A stretch of 42,873 nucleotides of DNA from an uncultured Lewinella sp. (GCA_937949535.1 CALEDI010000222.1:1-42873); one strand, 5' to 3'; positions 23,066 through 30,628 are shown, counted from the first letter of the stretch. Notes: a model not told the origin generated them from the sequence alone. Made by a program: numbers and translations.

Positions 23066-24142
23066 CTACTGCTTATTCAGTGCCCAATCATACTCCTTGA
23101 ACCCGATCTCCGTTGCGGCGGAAATCTCCGTTGTGGCGTATTGATTTAGGAACTCCCGCAGGTCACCAAAGTCTTCGCCGTACCAGTCGAAAATTTTTGA
23201 AACCGTGGCGGCCTCGCCGGAAATAGCGTTGTAGCTTTCGTTGCGGATGAAGCTCCGCGTCCGGCTTTCTAGGAGGCTGTTCAGGTTGGTGGCGGTGAAG
23301 GCTTTGTTGGGCAGCGGCGGGCAGGATGCGGCGGCGCAATTGACCGCAAAGTGAATCCGAGCGTCTTTATAGCGGGGGCGGATGATGTCGTGCTCGATGT
23401 TGTTGAGGCTGTAGGTTTCGTCACCTATCTTGATCCATTTCACGTCCCAAGGCTTGCCACTGTGGAGGTCGGTGATGGAGTTTACGGGGTAGTTTTTCAG
23501 GATCAGTTTTAGGGTGTTCGCGTTGTAGGCGTTGATCCAGAAGGCCATGCTTTCGTTGCGGCTCCAATCGCTTTGGGGGCTGTTTTTGCTTAGTTCGTCG
23601 AGGTAATTGTCTAGCTTGGCTTCGTCTTTTTTGAAGGCGGCGTAGTTCACGTTTCCGGCGCTGTTCACGTACTTGCCGAGTAGGTTGTTGAAGGCCGTAT
23701 GGTTAGGTTTAGCCGGGGCTTTTGGAGGGGCTGGTGCTGAGGGGGGGGCTTCGGTGGTTATCTTGATGTTTAGTGGGGTGGGCGCGGCCGCAGGTGCCGT
23801 GGAGGTTGCTTTGGGCGCAGGGGGCGGTGGGGCGGTCGTTGTCTCGGGTGTAGTTGCCTTCGGAGATGCAGTTTTTACCGGGGTAATCTTCGGTTTTGCT
23901 GACGTTGCGCGGACCGCCGTAGGTTGAGGCGTTGCGTCAATAAGCTCGGGCTCGGTTTCAACGGCTTCGGGGAGGTTTGGTAGTTCGGCATCAACTTTTG
24001 GAGCTGTTGGTGCCTTAGGCACATCTTGCGCTTCAGGCACCGCGATTGTTTCAGGCGCAACGGTTTCTTCGGGCTGTGGAGCGGTGTCTGCGCAAGCAAA
24101 AAAAACGGTAAGCAGAGAGAGTAGGAGCAGTTGACGTAGCAT
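23066..24142 (-). CDS. DUF547 domain lipoprotein with long Pro/Thr/Ala-rich linker
   Basis: The 358-residue product starts with a lipoprotein signal (MLRQLLLLSLLTVFFACADT, Cys17). A low-complexity Pro/Ala/Thr/Glu-rich region of about 120 residues follows, then a DUF547 domain (about residues 150-345). That domain shows the family segments AFWINAYNANTLKLIL, HSGKPWDVKWIKIGDE, SLNNIEHDIIRPRYKDARIH and FAVNCAAASCPPLPNKAF, the last with the conserved Cys pair. DUF547 proteins resemble papain-like or transglutaminase folds, but no activity is assigned. It is likely anchored in the outer membrane facing the periplasm, with the linker as a spacer. The linker coding region holds a copy of the GC-rich motif. 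Confidence 0.82.
   Translation of the reverse strand: MLRQLLLLSLLTVFFACADTAPQPEETVAPETIAVPEAQDVPKAPTAPKVDAELPNLPEAVETEPELIDATPQPTAVRATSAKPKITPVKTASPKATTPETTTAPPPPAPKATSTAPAAAPTPLNIKITTEAPPSAPAPPKAPAKPNHTAFNNLLGKYVNSAGNVNYAAFKKDEAKLDNYLDELSKNSPQSDWSRNESMAFWINAYNANTLKLILKNYPVNSITDLHSGKPWDVKWIKIGDETYSLNNIEHDIIRPRYKDARIHFAVNCAAASCPPLPNKAFTATNLNSLLESRTRSFIRNESYNAISGEAATVSKIFDWYGEDFGDLREFLNQYATTEISAATEIGFKEYDWALNKQ
23780..23798 (+). repeat. Dispersed GC-rich motif inside the DUF547 gene
   Basis: GGGCGCGGCCGCAGGTGCC encodes APAAAP of the linker on the minus strand, the same peptide as the copy in pdhC. Confidence 0.5.
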
Positions 24143-24220
24143 ATCTAGGTTGGTTTGAAGCCACTATAACGTAGGGGGGAGGGGAGGGGTTGACTTCCCC
24201 TTATTGCTGGGCTGTAACAC

Positions 24221-24251
24221 AAAAAAAGCCCAGTCGCAGAGCGACTAGGCT
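24221..24251 (-). terminator. Intrinsic terminator after tRNA-Ser
   Basis: On the minus strand AGCCTAGTCGC-TCT-GCGACTGGGCT is followed by TTTTTTT. It is a strong rho-independent terminator 22 bp downstream of the tRNA-Ser gene, and it likely ends the tRNA transcript. Confidence 0.85.
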
Positions 24252-24272
24252 AGTTTGACCCGCAGGGCGGGT

Positions 24273-24360
24273 TGGCGGAGGAAGAGGGATTCGAACCCCC
24301 GGTGGCTTTCACCACGTCGGTTTTCAAGACCGGTGCATTAAACCGCTCTGCCATTCCTCC
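24273..24360 (-). tRNA. tRNA-Ser (UGA anticodon)
   Basis: The minus strand folds as a class II tRNA. The acceptor GGAGGAA pairs with TTCCTCC, the anticodon loop is CTTGAAA (anticodon TGA), the variable arm is long, and the T-loop is GGTTCGAATCC. The 3' CCA is encoded. It is probably co-transcribed with the tRNA-Leu(CAG) gene 98 bp upstream. Confidence 0.93.
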
Positions 24361-24458
24361 AGGAAAAATTGCGGTTACAATTAAAAGTTAAGCTGTCAAA
24401 AACAAACCCGGAACCCTAATAAAAGAGGGCCGGGTCCGTATTTATCTAGGAAGATAAG

Positions 24459-24540
24459 TGCCGAAGGCGGGAGTCGAACCCGCACGCCCGAAAGCACACG
24501 TCCCTGAAACGTGCATGTCTACCAGTTTCATCACTTCGGC
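24459..24540 (-). tRNA. tRNA-Leu (CAG anticodon)
   Basis: The acceptor GCCGAAG pairs with CTTCGGC. The D-arm region is AAACTGGTAGAC, the anticodon loop TTCAGGG (anticodon CAG) is on a CACGT/ACGTG stem, and the T-loop is GGTTCGACTCC. The fold is class II with a variable arm. CCA is not encoded. A TTG-N19-TACCTTTG promoter lies about 150 bp upstream. Confidence 0.92.
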
Positions 24541-24660
24541 GGGCGTGAAAAATGTTTAATTGATTCAGTCTAAGGTTGAAGCTGGTTAGCAAAGGCAAAA
24601 CGCCTCAGAAGCAGCTAAAACTAACCGCAGATTGACCATCAAATCTTTTTCAATAAAACG

Positions 24661-24684
24661 ATGAAAACGCCGTTGCGTTTTCAT
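24661..24684 (-). other. Hairpin at the predicted 5' end of the tRNA-Leu(CAG) transcript
   Basis: ATGAAAACGC-CGTT-GCGTTTTCAT is a perfect 10-bp stem with a 4-nt loop. It begins just past the expected transcription start of the promoter at 24691-24720, so it would be at the 5' end of the precursor RNA. No T-run follows that would make it a terminator. Confidence 0.5.
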
Positions 24685-24690
24685 GGGCCG

Positions 24691-24720
24691 CAAAGGTAAT
24701 GCGACTGTGTGATTTTCCAA
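24691..24720 (-). promoter_or_regulatory. Promoter for the tRNA-Leu(CAG)/tRNA-Ser unit
   Basis: On the minus strand, TTG (24718-24720), a 19-bp spacer and TACCTTTG (24691-24698) fit the Bacteroidota -33/-7 consensus. The same arrangement and spacing is found before tRNA-Leu(CAA). Confidence 0.7.
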
Positions 24721-24763
24721 ACAGGAAGAAGCTTTTTTATCGCCTATTCCATTTGTTGTGTTT

Positions 24764-24840
24764 GCTTAAATTTCTTGTTTGACCAACTGCGCTGTTTCGC
24801 AAAGCAAAACAGCGCAGTTGGTCAAACAAGAAACTTAAGC
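24764..24840. repeat. Near-perfect 34-bp-arm inverted repeat beside tRNA-Leu(CAA)
   Basis: Arms at 24764-24797 and 24807-24840 match at 33 of 34 positions around a 9-nt loop. The right arm ends 8 bp past the tRNA-Leu(CAA) 3' end. It is much longer than an ordinary terminator stem and has no strong T-run. See the findings. Confidence 0.85.
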
Positions 24841-24848
24841 TCTACCTG

Positions 24849-24930
24849 TACCGTCGGTGGGAATCGAACCCACACTTCCGAAGAAACTGGATTTTGAATC
24901 CAGCGCGTCTACCAATTCCGCCACGACGGC
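24849..24930 (-). tRNA. tRNA-Leu (CAA anticodon)
   Basis: The acceptor GCCGTCG pairs with CGACGGT (first pair G-U). The anticodon loop is TTCAAAA (anticodon CAA) on a CTGGA/TCCAG stem, and the T-loop is GGTTCGATTCC. It is class II and CCA is not encoded. Its promoter is at 25000-25029; a long hairpin follows its 3' end. Confidence 0.92.
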
Positions 24931-24999
24931 TCGTGTAACTTTGTCTTAAAACTACTTAAGAATAAGGAAAAGTTGCGGTACTTCCCATCGGAAGCGCGG

Positions 25000-25029
25000 C
25001 AAAGGTAAGCAAGCATTGAGAAATCACAA
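25000..25029 (-). promoter_or_regulatory. Promoter for tRNA-Leu(CAA)
   Basis: TTG (25027-25029), 19 bp, TACCTTTG (25000-25007) on the minus strand. The surrounding 24931-25184 region otherwise holds nothing recognisable. Confidence 0.7.
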
Positions 25030-25184
25030 GAAGAATTTGTAATAGTTTGTTCGTAGAGGTGAAATATAGTGGTTTGGCAGCTGGCAAAGATTACTTGTCG
25101 ATCGATAAGCAAGTCTGGCAGGTGTTAACACAGAAAGCACATAACAACAAAAAACACAAAAGCAACTTCATTCAACCTATCGTA

Positions 25185-26504
25185 TTATACCAACTCCGCC
25201 TCTAAGTCATACTCCGTAGCCGCATTCACCTCAACGGTCACCATGTCTCCGGTGCGGAGGTAGACGTCTTTTGCGGAGATGTAAACTTCGTTGTCTACAT
25301 CTGGGCTGTCAAACTCAGTACGGCCAACGTAAACGTCGTTGTCTTTCCGGTCAATGATGACGCGGAGGGTCTGGCCTACTTTTTCTTCATTGAGTTCCAA
25401 GCTGATGTCTTGTTGGATGGCCATCAGGCGGTTGGCGCGTTCGGCTTTCACTTCTGCTGGTACATCGTCTGGGTAATCGTGGGCGATGGTGTCTTCCTCG
25501 TGGCTGTACTGGAAGACGCCGAGGCGCTCAAAGCGCATCTCGCGCACGAAGTCGCAGAGTTCTTCAAACTCTTCCTCCGTTTCGCCGGGGTGGCCAACGA
25601 GGAAGGTCGTCCGGATGGCGATACCGGGAACTACCTGGCGGGCGTAGTTGATGAGGTCCGTTGTTTCGGCGCGGGTTACTTGGCGGCGCATCCGCTTCAA
25701 GACATCGTCTGAGGCGTGTTGTAGCGGAATGTCGAGGTAGTTACAAACCTTGGGTTGGGCGGCCATCACGTCTAGGATGTCGCGGGGGAATTTGCTGGGG
25801 TAGGCGTAGTGCAGGCGAATCCATTGCAAACCTTCTACTTCGCAAAGCGCATTCAACAACTTGGGCAGGGCGCGTTTTTTATAGATGTCGAGACCATAAT
25901 AAGTAAGCTCTTGCGCGATGAGCATAAGCTCTTTTACGCCGTTCTTAACGAGGTGCTTGGCGGAGGCGACGAGGTCTTCGATGGTTCGGCTGGTGTGGTC
26001 TCCGCGCATCAAGGGGATGGCGCAGAAGGAGCAAGTACGGTTGCAGCCTTCGCTGATTTTGAGGTAGGCGTAGTGGGCCGGGGTAGTGATGAAGCGCTCC
26101 CCGATGAGTTCGTGCTTATAGTCGGCTTCTAGGCGGGCTAGTAGGCCGGGGAGTTCCATGGTTCCGAAGAAGTCGTCCACTTCGGGGATGCCATCTTCGA
26201 GGTTGTCTTTGTAGCGCTGGCTGAGGCAGCCGGTTACGTAGAGCTTGTCGATGTCTCCTTTGTTCTTCTTGTCGGCGTAGAGGAGGATGGTATTGATGCT
26301 TTCCTCCTTCGCCAAGTCAATGAACCCGCAAGTATTGACGATGACGACATTGGCATCGTCTTCGCCGTCGTGCTTACCGTCGTGTTCTACCTCGTAGTCG
26401 TTGGCCATCAGCTGGGTGATGATGTTTTCGGAATCGACGAGGTTTTTGGAGCAACCGAGGGTTACGACGTTTACTTTGTCTTGGCGGAGAGATTTGGTTT
26501 TCAT
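25185..26504 (-). CDS. rimO: Ribosomal protein S12 methylthiotransferase RimO
   Basis: The 439-residue product has the methylthiotransferase layout. An N-terminal MTTase domain (VNVVTLGCSKNLVDSENI; further Cys in NTCGF and TGCLSQRY) would hold one iron-sulfur cluster. A radical-SAM domain carries CxxxCxxC (CNRTCSFCAIP, about residue 155), and a TRAM domain lies at the C terminus (about 375-439). SEGCNRTCSFCAIPLMRGDH is characteristic of RimO rather than MiaB. It adds a methylthio group to the conserved Asp of ribosomal protein S12. A -7-like TACCTTTG box at 26525-26532 lies about 20 bp before the start, so it likely has its own promoter. Confidence 0.94.
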   Translation of the reverse strand: MKTKSLRQDKVNVVTLGCSKNLVDSENIITQLMANDYEVEHDGKHDGEDDANVVIVNTCGFIDLAKEESINTILLYADKKNKGDIDKLYVTGCLSQRYKDNLEDGIPEVDDFFGTMELPGLLARLEADYKHELIGERFITTPAHYAYLKISEGCNRTCSFCAIPLMRGDHTSRTIEDLVASAKHLVKNGVKELMLIAQELTYYGLDIYKKRALPKLLNALCEVEGLQWIRLHYAYPSKFPRDILDVMAAQPKVCNYLDIPLQHASDDVLKRMRRQVTRAETTDLINYARQVVPGIAIRTTFLVGHPGETEEEFEELCDFVREMRFERLGVFQYSHEEDTIAHDYPDDVPAEVKAERANRLMAIQQDISLELNEEKVGQTLRVIIDRKDNDVYVGRTEFDSPDVDNEVYISAKDVYLRTGDMVTVEVNAATEYDLEAELV

Positions 26505-26559
26505 TGGCTATCGCTTAGCGGGCGCAAAGGTAGGAACTTGAGAGCTACCATGCGCACAT

Positions 26560-26587
26560 CCTTTCCTTGCACCTGCGGCCGCGCCTA
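26560..26587 (-). repeat. Dispersed GC-rich motif
   Basis: CCTTTCCTTGCACCTGCGGC followed by CGCGCCTA is one of the best-preserved copies, between the K+ channel stop and rimO. Confidence 0.75.
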
Positions 26588-26597
26588 CTAACAAGCG

Positions 26598-27428
26598 CTA
26601 ATAATTTTCCTCGTTCAGCCTACCCCCGCAATACTTACAGTACAGGGCGTCATCGGCGTGTCCTTCGCGTGCGCAATAGCGGCAAACCTGGGTGTTGGTG
26701 TAATTGCTTTCGCTGTCGGGGCCAAGCATCTCGCTGGTAACGATGCCGGTAGGCACGGCGATGATGGCGTAACCGAGAATCATCACAACCGCCGAAAGAA
26801 ACTGACCAACGGAAGTTTGTGGGGTAATATCCCCATAGCCAACCGTGGTAAGGGTTACAATTGCCCAATACACCGAGCGTGGGATGGAGCTAAAGCCTTG
26901 GTTTTCTCCGCCTTCGATCAAGTACATCACCGAACCGATGATCACGACAAGTAAGGTAACCGTGAAGAGGAAGACGGTGATTTTGTTTCGGCTAGCGATG
27001 AGTGCACGCCGCAATTGGTCTCCTTCGGTAAGAAACTTACCAAGTTTAAAAATCCGGAAAACCCGTAGCAGCCGCAGAATCCGGATGATGACGAAGTACT
27101 GCGACCCCGCCAAGAAATAACTCAGATAACTGGGTAAAATTGCGATCAAATCAATGATGCCATAAAAACTGAGTGCGTACTTCCAGGGCCGAATAGTGAC
27201 CCAAAGCCGCATCACGTACTCGACGGTGAAAATGATCGTGAAGATCCACTCCAAAACGTCGAAAATTGCCCCATACTGGTTGTACCAGTCTTCCGAACTC
27301 TCCAACATCACAACAATAACGGACAAGACGATGAGTACCAGCAAGCCAATGTCGAACCACTTTCCGGTTCGGGTATCAGCCTCAAAAACAATCTCATGTA
27401 CTCGGTCCCGAGTTCGGCGGTTGGCCAT
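26598..27428 (-). CDS. Voltage-gated potassium channel-like protein with C-terminal zinc ribbon
   Basis: The 276-residue product shows a six-helix Kv pattern. S1 is at about 24-42, and S4 has regularly spaced arginines (RILRLLRVFRIFKLGK, R116, R119, R122 and R125). The pore follows, with selectivity filter TVGYGD at 195-200, and then S6 (about 210-232). The C terminus carries two CxxC pairs (CRYCAREGH...CKYCGG), a zinc-ribbon-like module I do not associate with standard bacterial Kv channels. It would conduct K+ across the inner membrane under voltage control. A TATCTTTG box at 27447-27454 is a likely -7 element. Whether the zinc ribbon senses metal or binds a partner is unknown. Confidence 0.88.
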   Translation of the reverse strand: MANRRTRDRVHEIVFEADTRTGKWFDIGLLVLIVLSVIVVMLESSEDWYNQYGAIFDVLEWIFTIIFTVEYVMRLWVTIRPWKYALSFYGIIDLIAILPSYLSYFLAGSQYFVIIRILRLLRVFRIFKLGKFLTEGDQLRRALIASRNKITVFLFTVTLLVVIIGSVMYLIEGGENQGFSSIPRSVYWAIVTLTTVGYGDITPQTSVGQFLSAVVMILGYAIIAVPTGIVTSEMLGPDSESNYTNTQVCRYCAREGHADDALYCKYCGGRLNEENY

Positions 27429-27541
27429 TTAAATGGAAATTTGGGCCAAAGATAAGTTAGAGGATACGTTTGGGGAGGAAGACTAGCTGTTTGTTATGCA
27501 CACCCTGCCCAAGAAATGCGCTACCAATAATAGAAAAACAG

Positions 27542-27563
27542 TACATTTGTTCTTTGAGAACAA
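27542..27563 (+). promoter_or_regulatory. -7 box and hairpin upstream of the LytTR regulator
   Basis: TACATTTG at 27542-27549 fits TAnnTTTG. It overlaps a small hairpin (TTGTTC-TTTGA-GAACAA, 27547-27563) that could serve as a binding site or 5' structure. No -33 TTG is seen at the usual distance. Confidence 0.45.
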
Positions 27564-27584
27564 GAACCGATTAAAAAAACAAGT

Positions 27585-28349
27585 ATGCTACTTAACGCCG
27601 TGATCATTGAAGATGAGCGCAATGGCCTCATCAATCTTAAGCACCTTTTAGCAGAACACTGTAAGGATGTGGAGGTGATTGGAGATGCTGGTGGCGTACA
27701 GAGCGGGTTGGCTCTTTTTAAACGTGATGACATCAAGCCAGACATTGCATTTCTGGACATCAACCTGCCCGACGGCAAGGTGTTCCAACTACTCAACCAG
27801 TTGCCCGAAATTCCTTTCGATGTGATTTTCGTTACAGCCTACGATCAATTCGCGATGAAAGCCTGTGAATACTCAAGCATCGGTTATATCCTCAAGCCAA
27901 TTGACCCAGACAAGCTCGTCGAAGCCGTCGCCCGTGTTCGGCCCCGTTTGCAAGGCCGTACGGAAGAGCGCCTTCAGGTGATGCAACAGTTCACCAGCCA
28001 CCCGAATTCGTTCGAGAAAATGTCCATCGCAGCACTAGATGGCATCCATTTTGTCAAAATAAGGGACATTGTTCGCTTTGAGGCTGAAGATAACTACACC
28101 CATATTTTCCTCAAGAGTGGCAACCGTATTACGGCCTCTAAAACCATCAAGGCATATGAGGACATGTTGGTGCCGTTTAACTTCTATCGGGTGCATAAAC
28201 GCCACGTCATCAACATGAATTATATGAAAAAATTCGTTAAAGGTGACGGAGGGTACCTCATCATGGATGACGACGTAAAGATAGAGGTGAGCCGGAGAAG
28301 AAGACCCGCCTTTATGACACAACTTAGAGTTCTTCAAGACGTTCTTTAG
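27585..28349 (+). CDS. LytTR-family response regulator
   Basis: The 254-residue product has a receiver domain (residues 1-125) with the acidic pair E9-D10, the phospho-acceptor D58 in IAFLDINLP, the switch Thr in FVTAYDQ and the Lys in GYILKPID. A LytTR DNA-binding domain follows (about 150-250; KIRDIVRFEAEDNYTHIFL, then FYRVHKRHVINMNYMKKF). It would bind promoter repeats when phosphorylated by its kinase. The downstream LytS-type kinase (28663-30615) is the obvious partner, with a small double-glycine peptide gene in between. This arrangement is like ComE/AgrA-class regulators, which answer to peptides. Confidence 0.95.
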   Translation: MLLNAVIIEDERNGLINLKHLLAEHCKDVEVIGDAGGVQSGLALFKRDDIKPDIAFLDINLPDGKVFQLLNQLPEIPFDVIFVTAYDQFAMKACEYSSIGYILKPIDPDKLVEAVARVRPRLQGRTEERLQVMQQFTSHPNSFEKMSIAALDGIHFVKIRDIVRFEAEDNYTHIFLKSGNRITASKTIKAYEDMLVPFNFYRVHKRHVINMNYMKKFVKGDGGYLIMDDDVKIEVSRRRRPAFMTQLRVLQDVL

Positions 28350-28350
28350 G

Positions 28351-28377
28351 TTGTGTCAATAATTAGTGCTATTTTTG
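28351..28377 (+). promoter_or_regulatory. Candidate promoter for the small peptide gene
   Basis: TTG at 28351-28353, a 16-bp spacer and TATTTTTG at 28370-28377 match the Bacteroidota promoter pattern. It begins right after the regulator stop codon, so the peptide gene may be expressed on its own, with a leader of about 70 nt. Confidence 0.5.
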
Positions 28378-28455
28378 AACCGGTATATTATTCGCCTTGA
28401 TCGGCACCTTCCGCTTCACCAGCGGTATGTTTTCAAACGAAGTTAAGGATTGTTT

Positions 28456-28608
28456 ATGTCAAAAAATGGGAAAAAAACTATTGAAGAGCTGAAACGAGAG
28501 CAGAAAGGCAAGGTTCTGGATCGTAAGAGCATGGACAAGGTTGTCGGTGGTAAGAAGCGCCGTGGAAGCTGGCTGCGCCGCGTCTGCGGAGGCATTATGC
28601 CACAATAA
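28456..28608 (+). CDS. Small double-glycine-leader peptide, candidate signal peptide (50 aa)
   Basis: This ORF is too short for the supplied track. ATG at 28456 follows an AAGGA ribosome-binding site 6 bp upstream and runs to TAA. The predicted leader ends LDRKSMDKVVGG. Gly at -1 and -2, Val at -4, Met at -7 and Leu at -12 fit the rule for leaders cleaved by peptidase-containing ABC transporters. The mature part would be KKRRGSWLRRVCGGIMPQ: 18 residues, net charge about +6, one Cys, one Trp. It lies between a LytTR regulator and its presumed kinase, as signal-peptide genes often do. Alternatives are a bacteriocin or a small regulatory protein. No processing transporter is in the window. Confidence 0.7.
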   Translation: MSKNGKKTIEELKREQKGKVLDRKSMDKVVGGKKRRGSWLRRVCGGIMPQ

Positions 28609-28615
28609 ACTGTTG

Positions 28616-28623
28616 TAGGTTTG
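28616..28623 (+). promoter_or_regulatory. -7-like box before the kinase gene
   Basis: TAGGTTTG fits TAnnTTTG, 39 bp before the kinase ATG; no -33 TTG is found at the right distance, so the evidence is weak. Confidence 0.3.
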
Positions 28624-28662
28624 CGTCCTAAAAGTCTTCATCTTACACCGGACGCGAACTCA

Positions 28663-30615
28663 ATGACAGGAACCGAAACGACCACTACGGCGGCGGCTGT
28701 TGCACTAGAGGCAAAGCTAGCCCAAGCAACAGACCCTCTTCTCCAACTCAGCTTTCTAAACGAACTTATTGCAGGTTACGTTTATACGCGCCCCGAACGT
28801 GCAAAACTACTGTTGGCCCGTTTGAAGGACTTATTGTCCACTACATCTTCTTCCGAATCAGACTTTTACTACTGGCTTCTCCTAGGCAACCTAGAGAACC
28901 AAGAATATGATGACCAGAAAGCATTGGCGTCTTTCCAACGCGCAGTTGCTCGGGTAGACGATCATGGAGACATTGCGGAAAAAATTGAAGTCTATCTTGA
29001 TTACCTAGGCATCTTGGTTAACCTAGAACGTATGGACTTGGCCCGAGAATACTACGACCGTAGTCTTCGTCTACTAGAATCTTACTCCTCAGACCGCCTC
29101 CGCTCCCGTGCGCTTTGCCGGCTTGGGTATTTCTATCTACACGACCACGGATTTGCCAAAGCAACACCCAAATTCTTGGAAGCCCTTGGCCTTCTAAACG
29201 GAGGAACCTTTGAACTGAACACAAAAGACCATTACTTCTACACACTAGCACAGACAGGGCTTGGCACCCTCTGGATCAGGCCAGACAGTGAAGAAAAAGC
29301 GGCAAATGCCTTCCGGTCAGCAATTGCTCGGTGCGAAACCATCGGGATGAACGCTCGGATTCCTTGGATCAAACTGAACCTCGCCAACGTTTTGGCAGAT
29401 TCGGAAGAGTACGGTAACGAAGCAGAAGAAATTTTTCGCTCTATCATCAACAGCGGAGCCAATGGTAGTAAAGCTGCGATGCTGGCAGCCTACACCAACC
29501 TAGGGACCTACCTTAACGAAAAGAACAAGTCTGCGGATGAAATAAAGCCACTACTAGACGAAGCTGAGGCTATCTACCAGAAACTAGAGCATCCCAAAAA
29601 AGAAACCTTGGTGTCTATTGAAATGACGCGCGCTCAACTTTTTCTTGATGAAGAAGACTACGCGAGCGCCATCCAAAAGCTACAGGATACGCTCGAAATT
29701 GTAGAGCAAGCGAAAGATCCCGACAATTTAGTGCTCAATGGCTATGCTGCTGAGCTTTGCCAGTCGCTGGCCAAGTCTTATGCTGCTATCGAGGCGTACG
29801 AACTGGCTTACTATCACCAACGGAACGCAGACTACTTTCTCGACATCCACTACGAACTGCAAGATGCAAAACGACAGGAAGAATTTGCTGCTCGTTTTGA
29901 GGCCGAGGCGCGCGAGAAAGAGCGGGAAAGCCTCCAACTCCGGGCCAGCCAACTCCAGCTTAGGGCACTACGTGCGCAAATGAACCCTCACTTTTTATAC
30001 AACGCACTGAACAGCATCCAGTCGTTTATCACTACTAATGATGCCAGCACGGCCTCCAAATATTTGGCCAAATTTGCCATGCTGATGCGGCGCAGCTTAG
30101 AGTACACCAACCGGGAATACATCACACTTGAGGATGAGATGGAATTTCTTCAAGATTACCTCGACATCAACTGCCACCTTCGTTTTGACGGCAAGCTCAC
30201 CCACCTTGTCGAGATTGCTGGAGAGTTGGAAGAGGATATTATTGGAGTGCCTACTATGATCTTGCAGCCTTACGTTGAAAACGCAATTGAACATGGCTTG
30301 CGCAATAGACCCCGAGGGCATATCAGTGTCATCTTTCATTCCATCCCCGACGATGATGACAACATTATCGCTATTGTAACTGATGATGGTATAGGGAGGG
30401 CTAAGGTTGCTGAAATGCAGGCCAACGATGTTACCCGGCCGTACCACCAGTCTCGTGGTACTGAAATCACTAGGTCTCGCCTAGAACTATTGACCGACGA
30501 CCCGCAGAATCGGGTATTGATTGAGGATCTTTTTCATGAGGACGGGACGGCTGCTGGCACAAAAGTGACCGTTCGCATCCCCTTGGCAGATGTTCTGCCT
30601 CGGCGCGGAAGATAA
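28663..30615 (+). CDS. Soluble TPR-containing LytS-type histidine kinase
   Basis: The track starts at a TTG; I place the start at the ATG at 28663 (MTGTETTTTAAAVALEAK), giving 650 residues. Residues 1 to about 390 are helical TPR-like repeats. A short coiled coil follows (EFAARFEAEAREKERESLQ), then a His_kinase domain with H-box LRAQMNPHFLYNALNSIQ (His about 443). The HATPase part has its N-box in PYVENAIEHGLRNR and glycine motifs (DDGIGRAK, GTAAGTKVTV). No signal peptide or membrane helix is seen, unlike most Bacteroidota TPR kinases, so it should be cytosolic. It probably phosphorylates the LytTR regulator upstream. The TPR region is a likely ligand- or peptide-binding sensor. Confidence 0.9.
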   Translation: MTGTETTTTAAAVALEAKLAQATDPLLQLSFLNELIAGYVYTRPERAKLLLARLKDLLSTTSSSESDFYYWLLLGNLENQEYDDQKALASFQRAVARVDDHGDIAEKIEVYLDYLGILVNLERMDLAREYYDRSLRLLESYSSDRLRSRALCRLGYFYLHDHGFAKATPKFLEALGLLNGGTFELNTKDHYFYTLAQTGLGTLWIRPDSEEKAANAFRSAIARCETIGMNARIPWIKLNLANVLADSEEYGNEAEEIFRSIINSGANGSKAAMLAAYTNLGTYLNEKNKSADEIKPLLDEAEAIYQKLEHPKKETLVSIEMTRAQLFLDEEDYASAIQKLQDTLEIVEQAKDPDNLVLNGYAAELCQSLAKSYAAIEAYELAYYHQRNADYFLDIHYELQDAKRQEEFAARFEAEAREKERESLQLRASQLQLRALRAQMNPHFLYNALNSIQSFITTNDASTASKYLAKFAMLMRRSLEYTNREYITLEDEMEFLQDYLDINCHLRFDGKLTHLVEIAGELEEDIIGVPTMILQPYVENAIEHGLRNRPRGHISVIFHSIPDDDDNIIAIVTDDGIGRAKVAEMQANDVTRPYHQSRGTEITRSRLELLTDDPQNRVLIEDLFHEDGTAAGTKVTVRIPLADVLPRRGR

Positions 30616-30628
30616 CTTCACCAACCAT

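Noticed and set aside
24273-24930. Genomic island at the tRNA cluster
   Set aside because: No integrase, no direct repeat of a tRNA 3' end and ordinary housekeeping genes on both sides.
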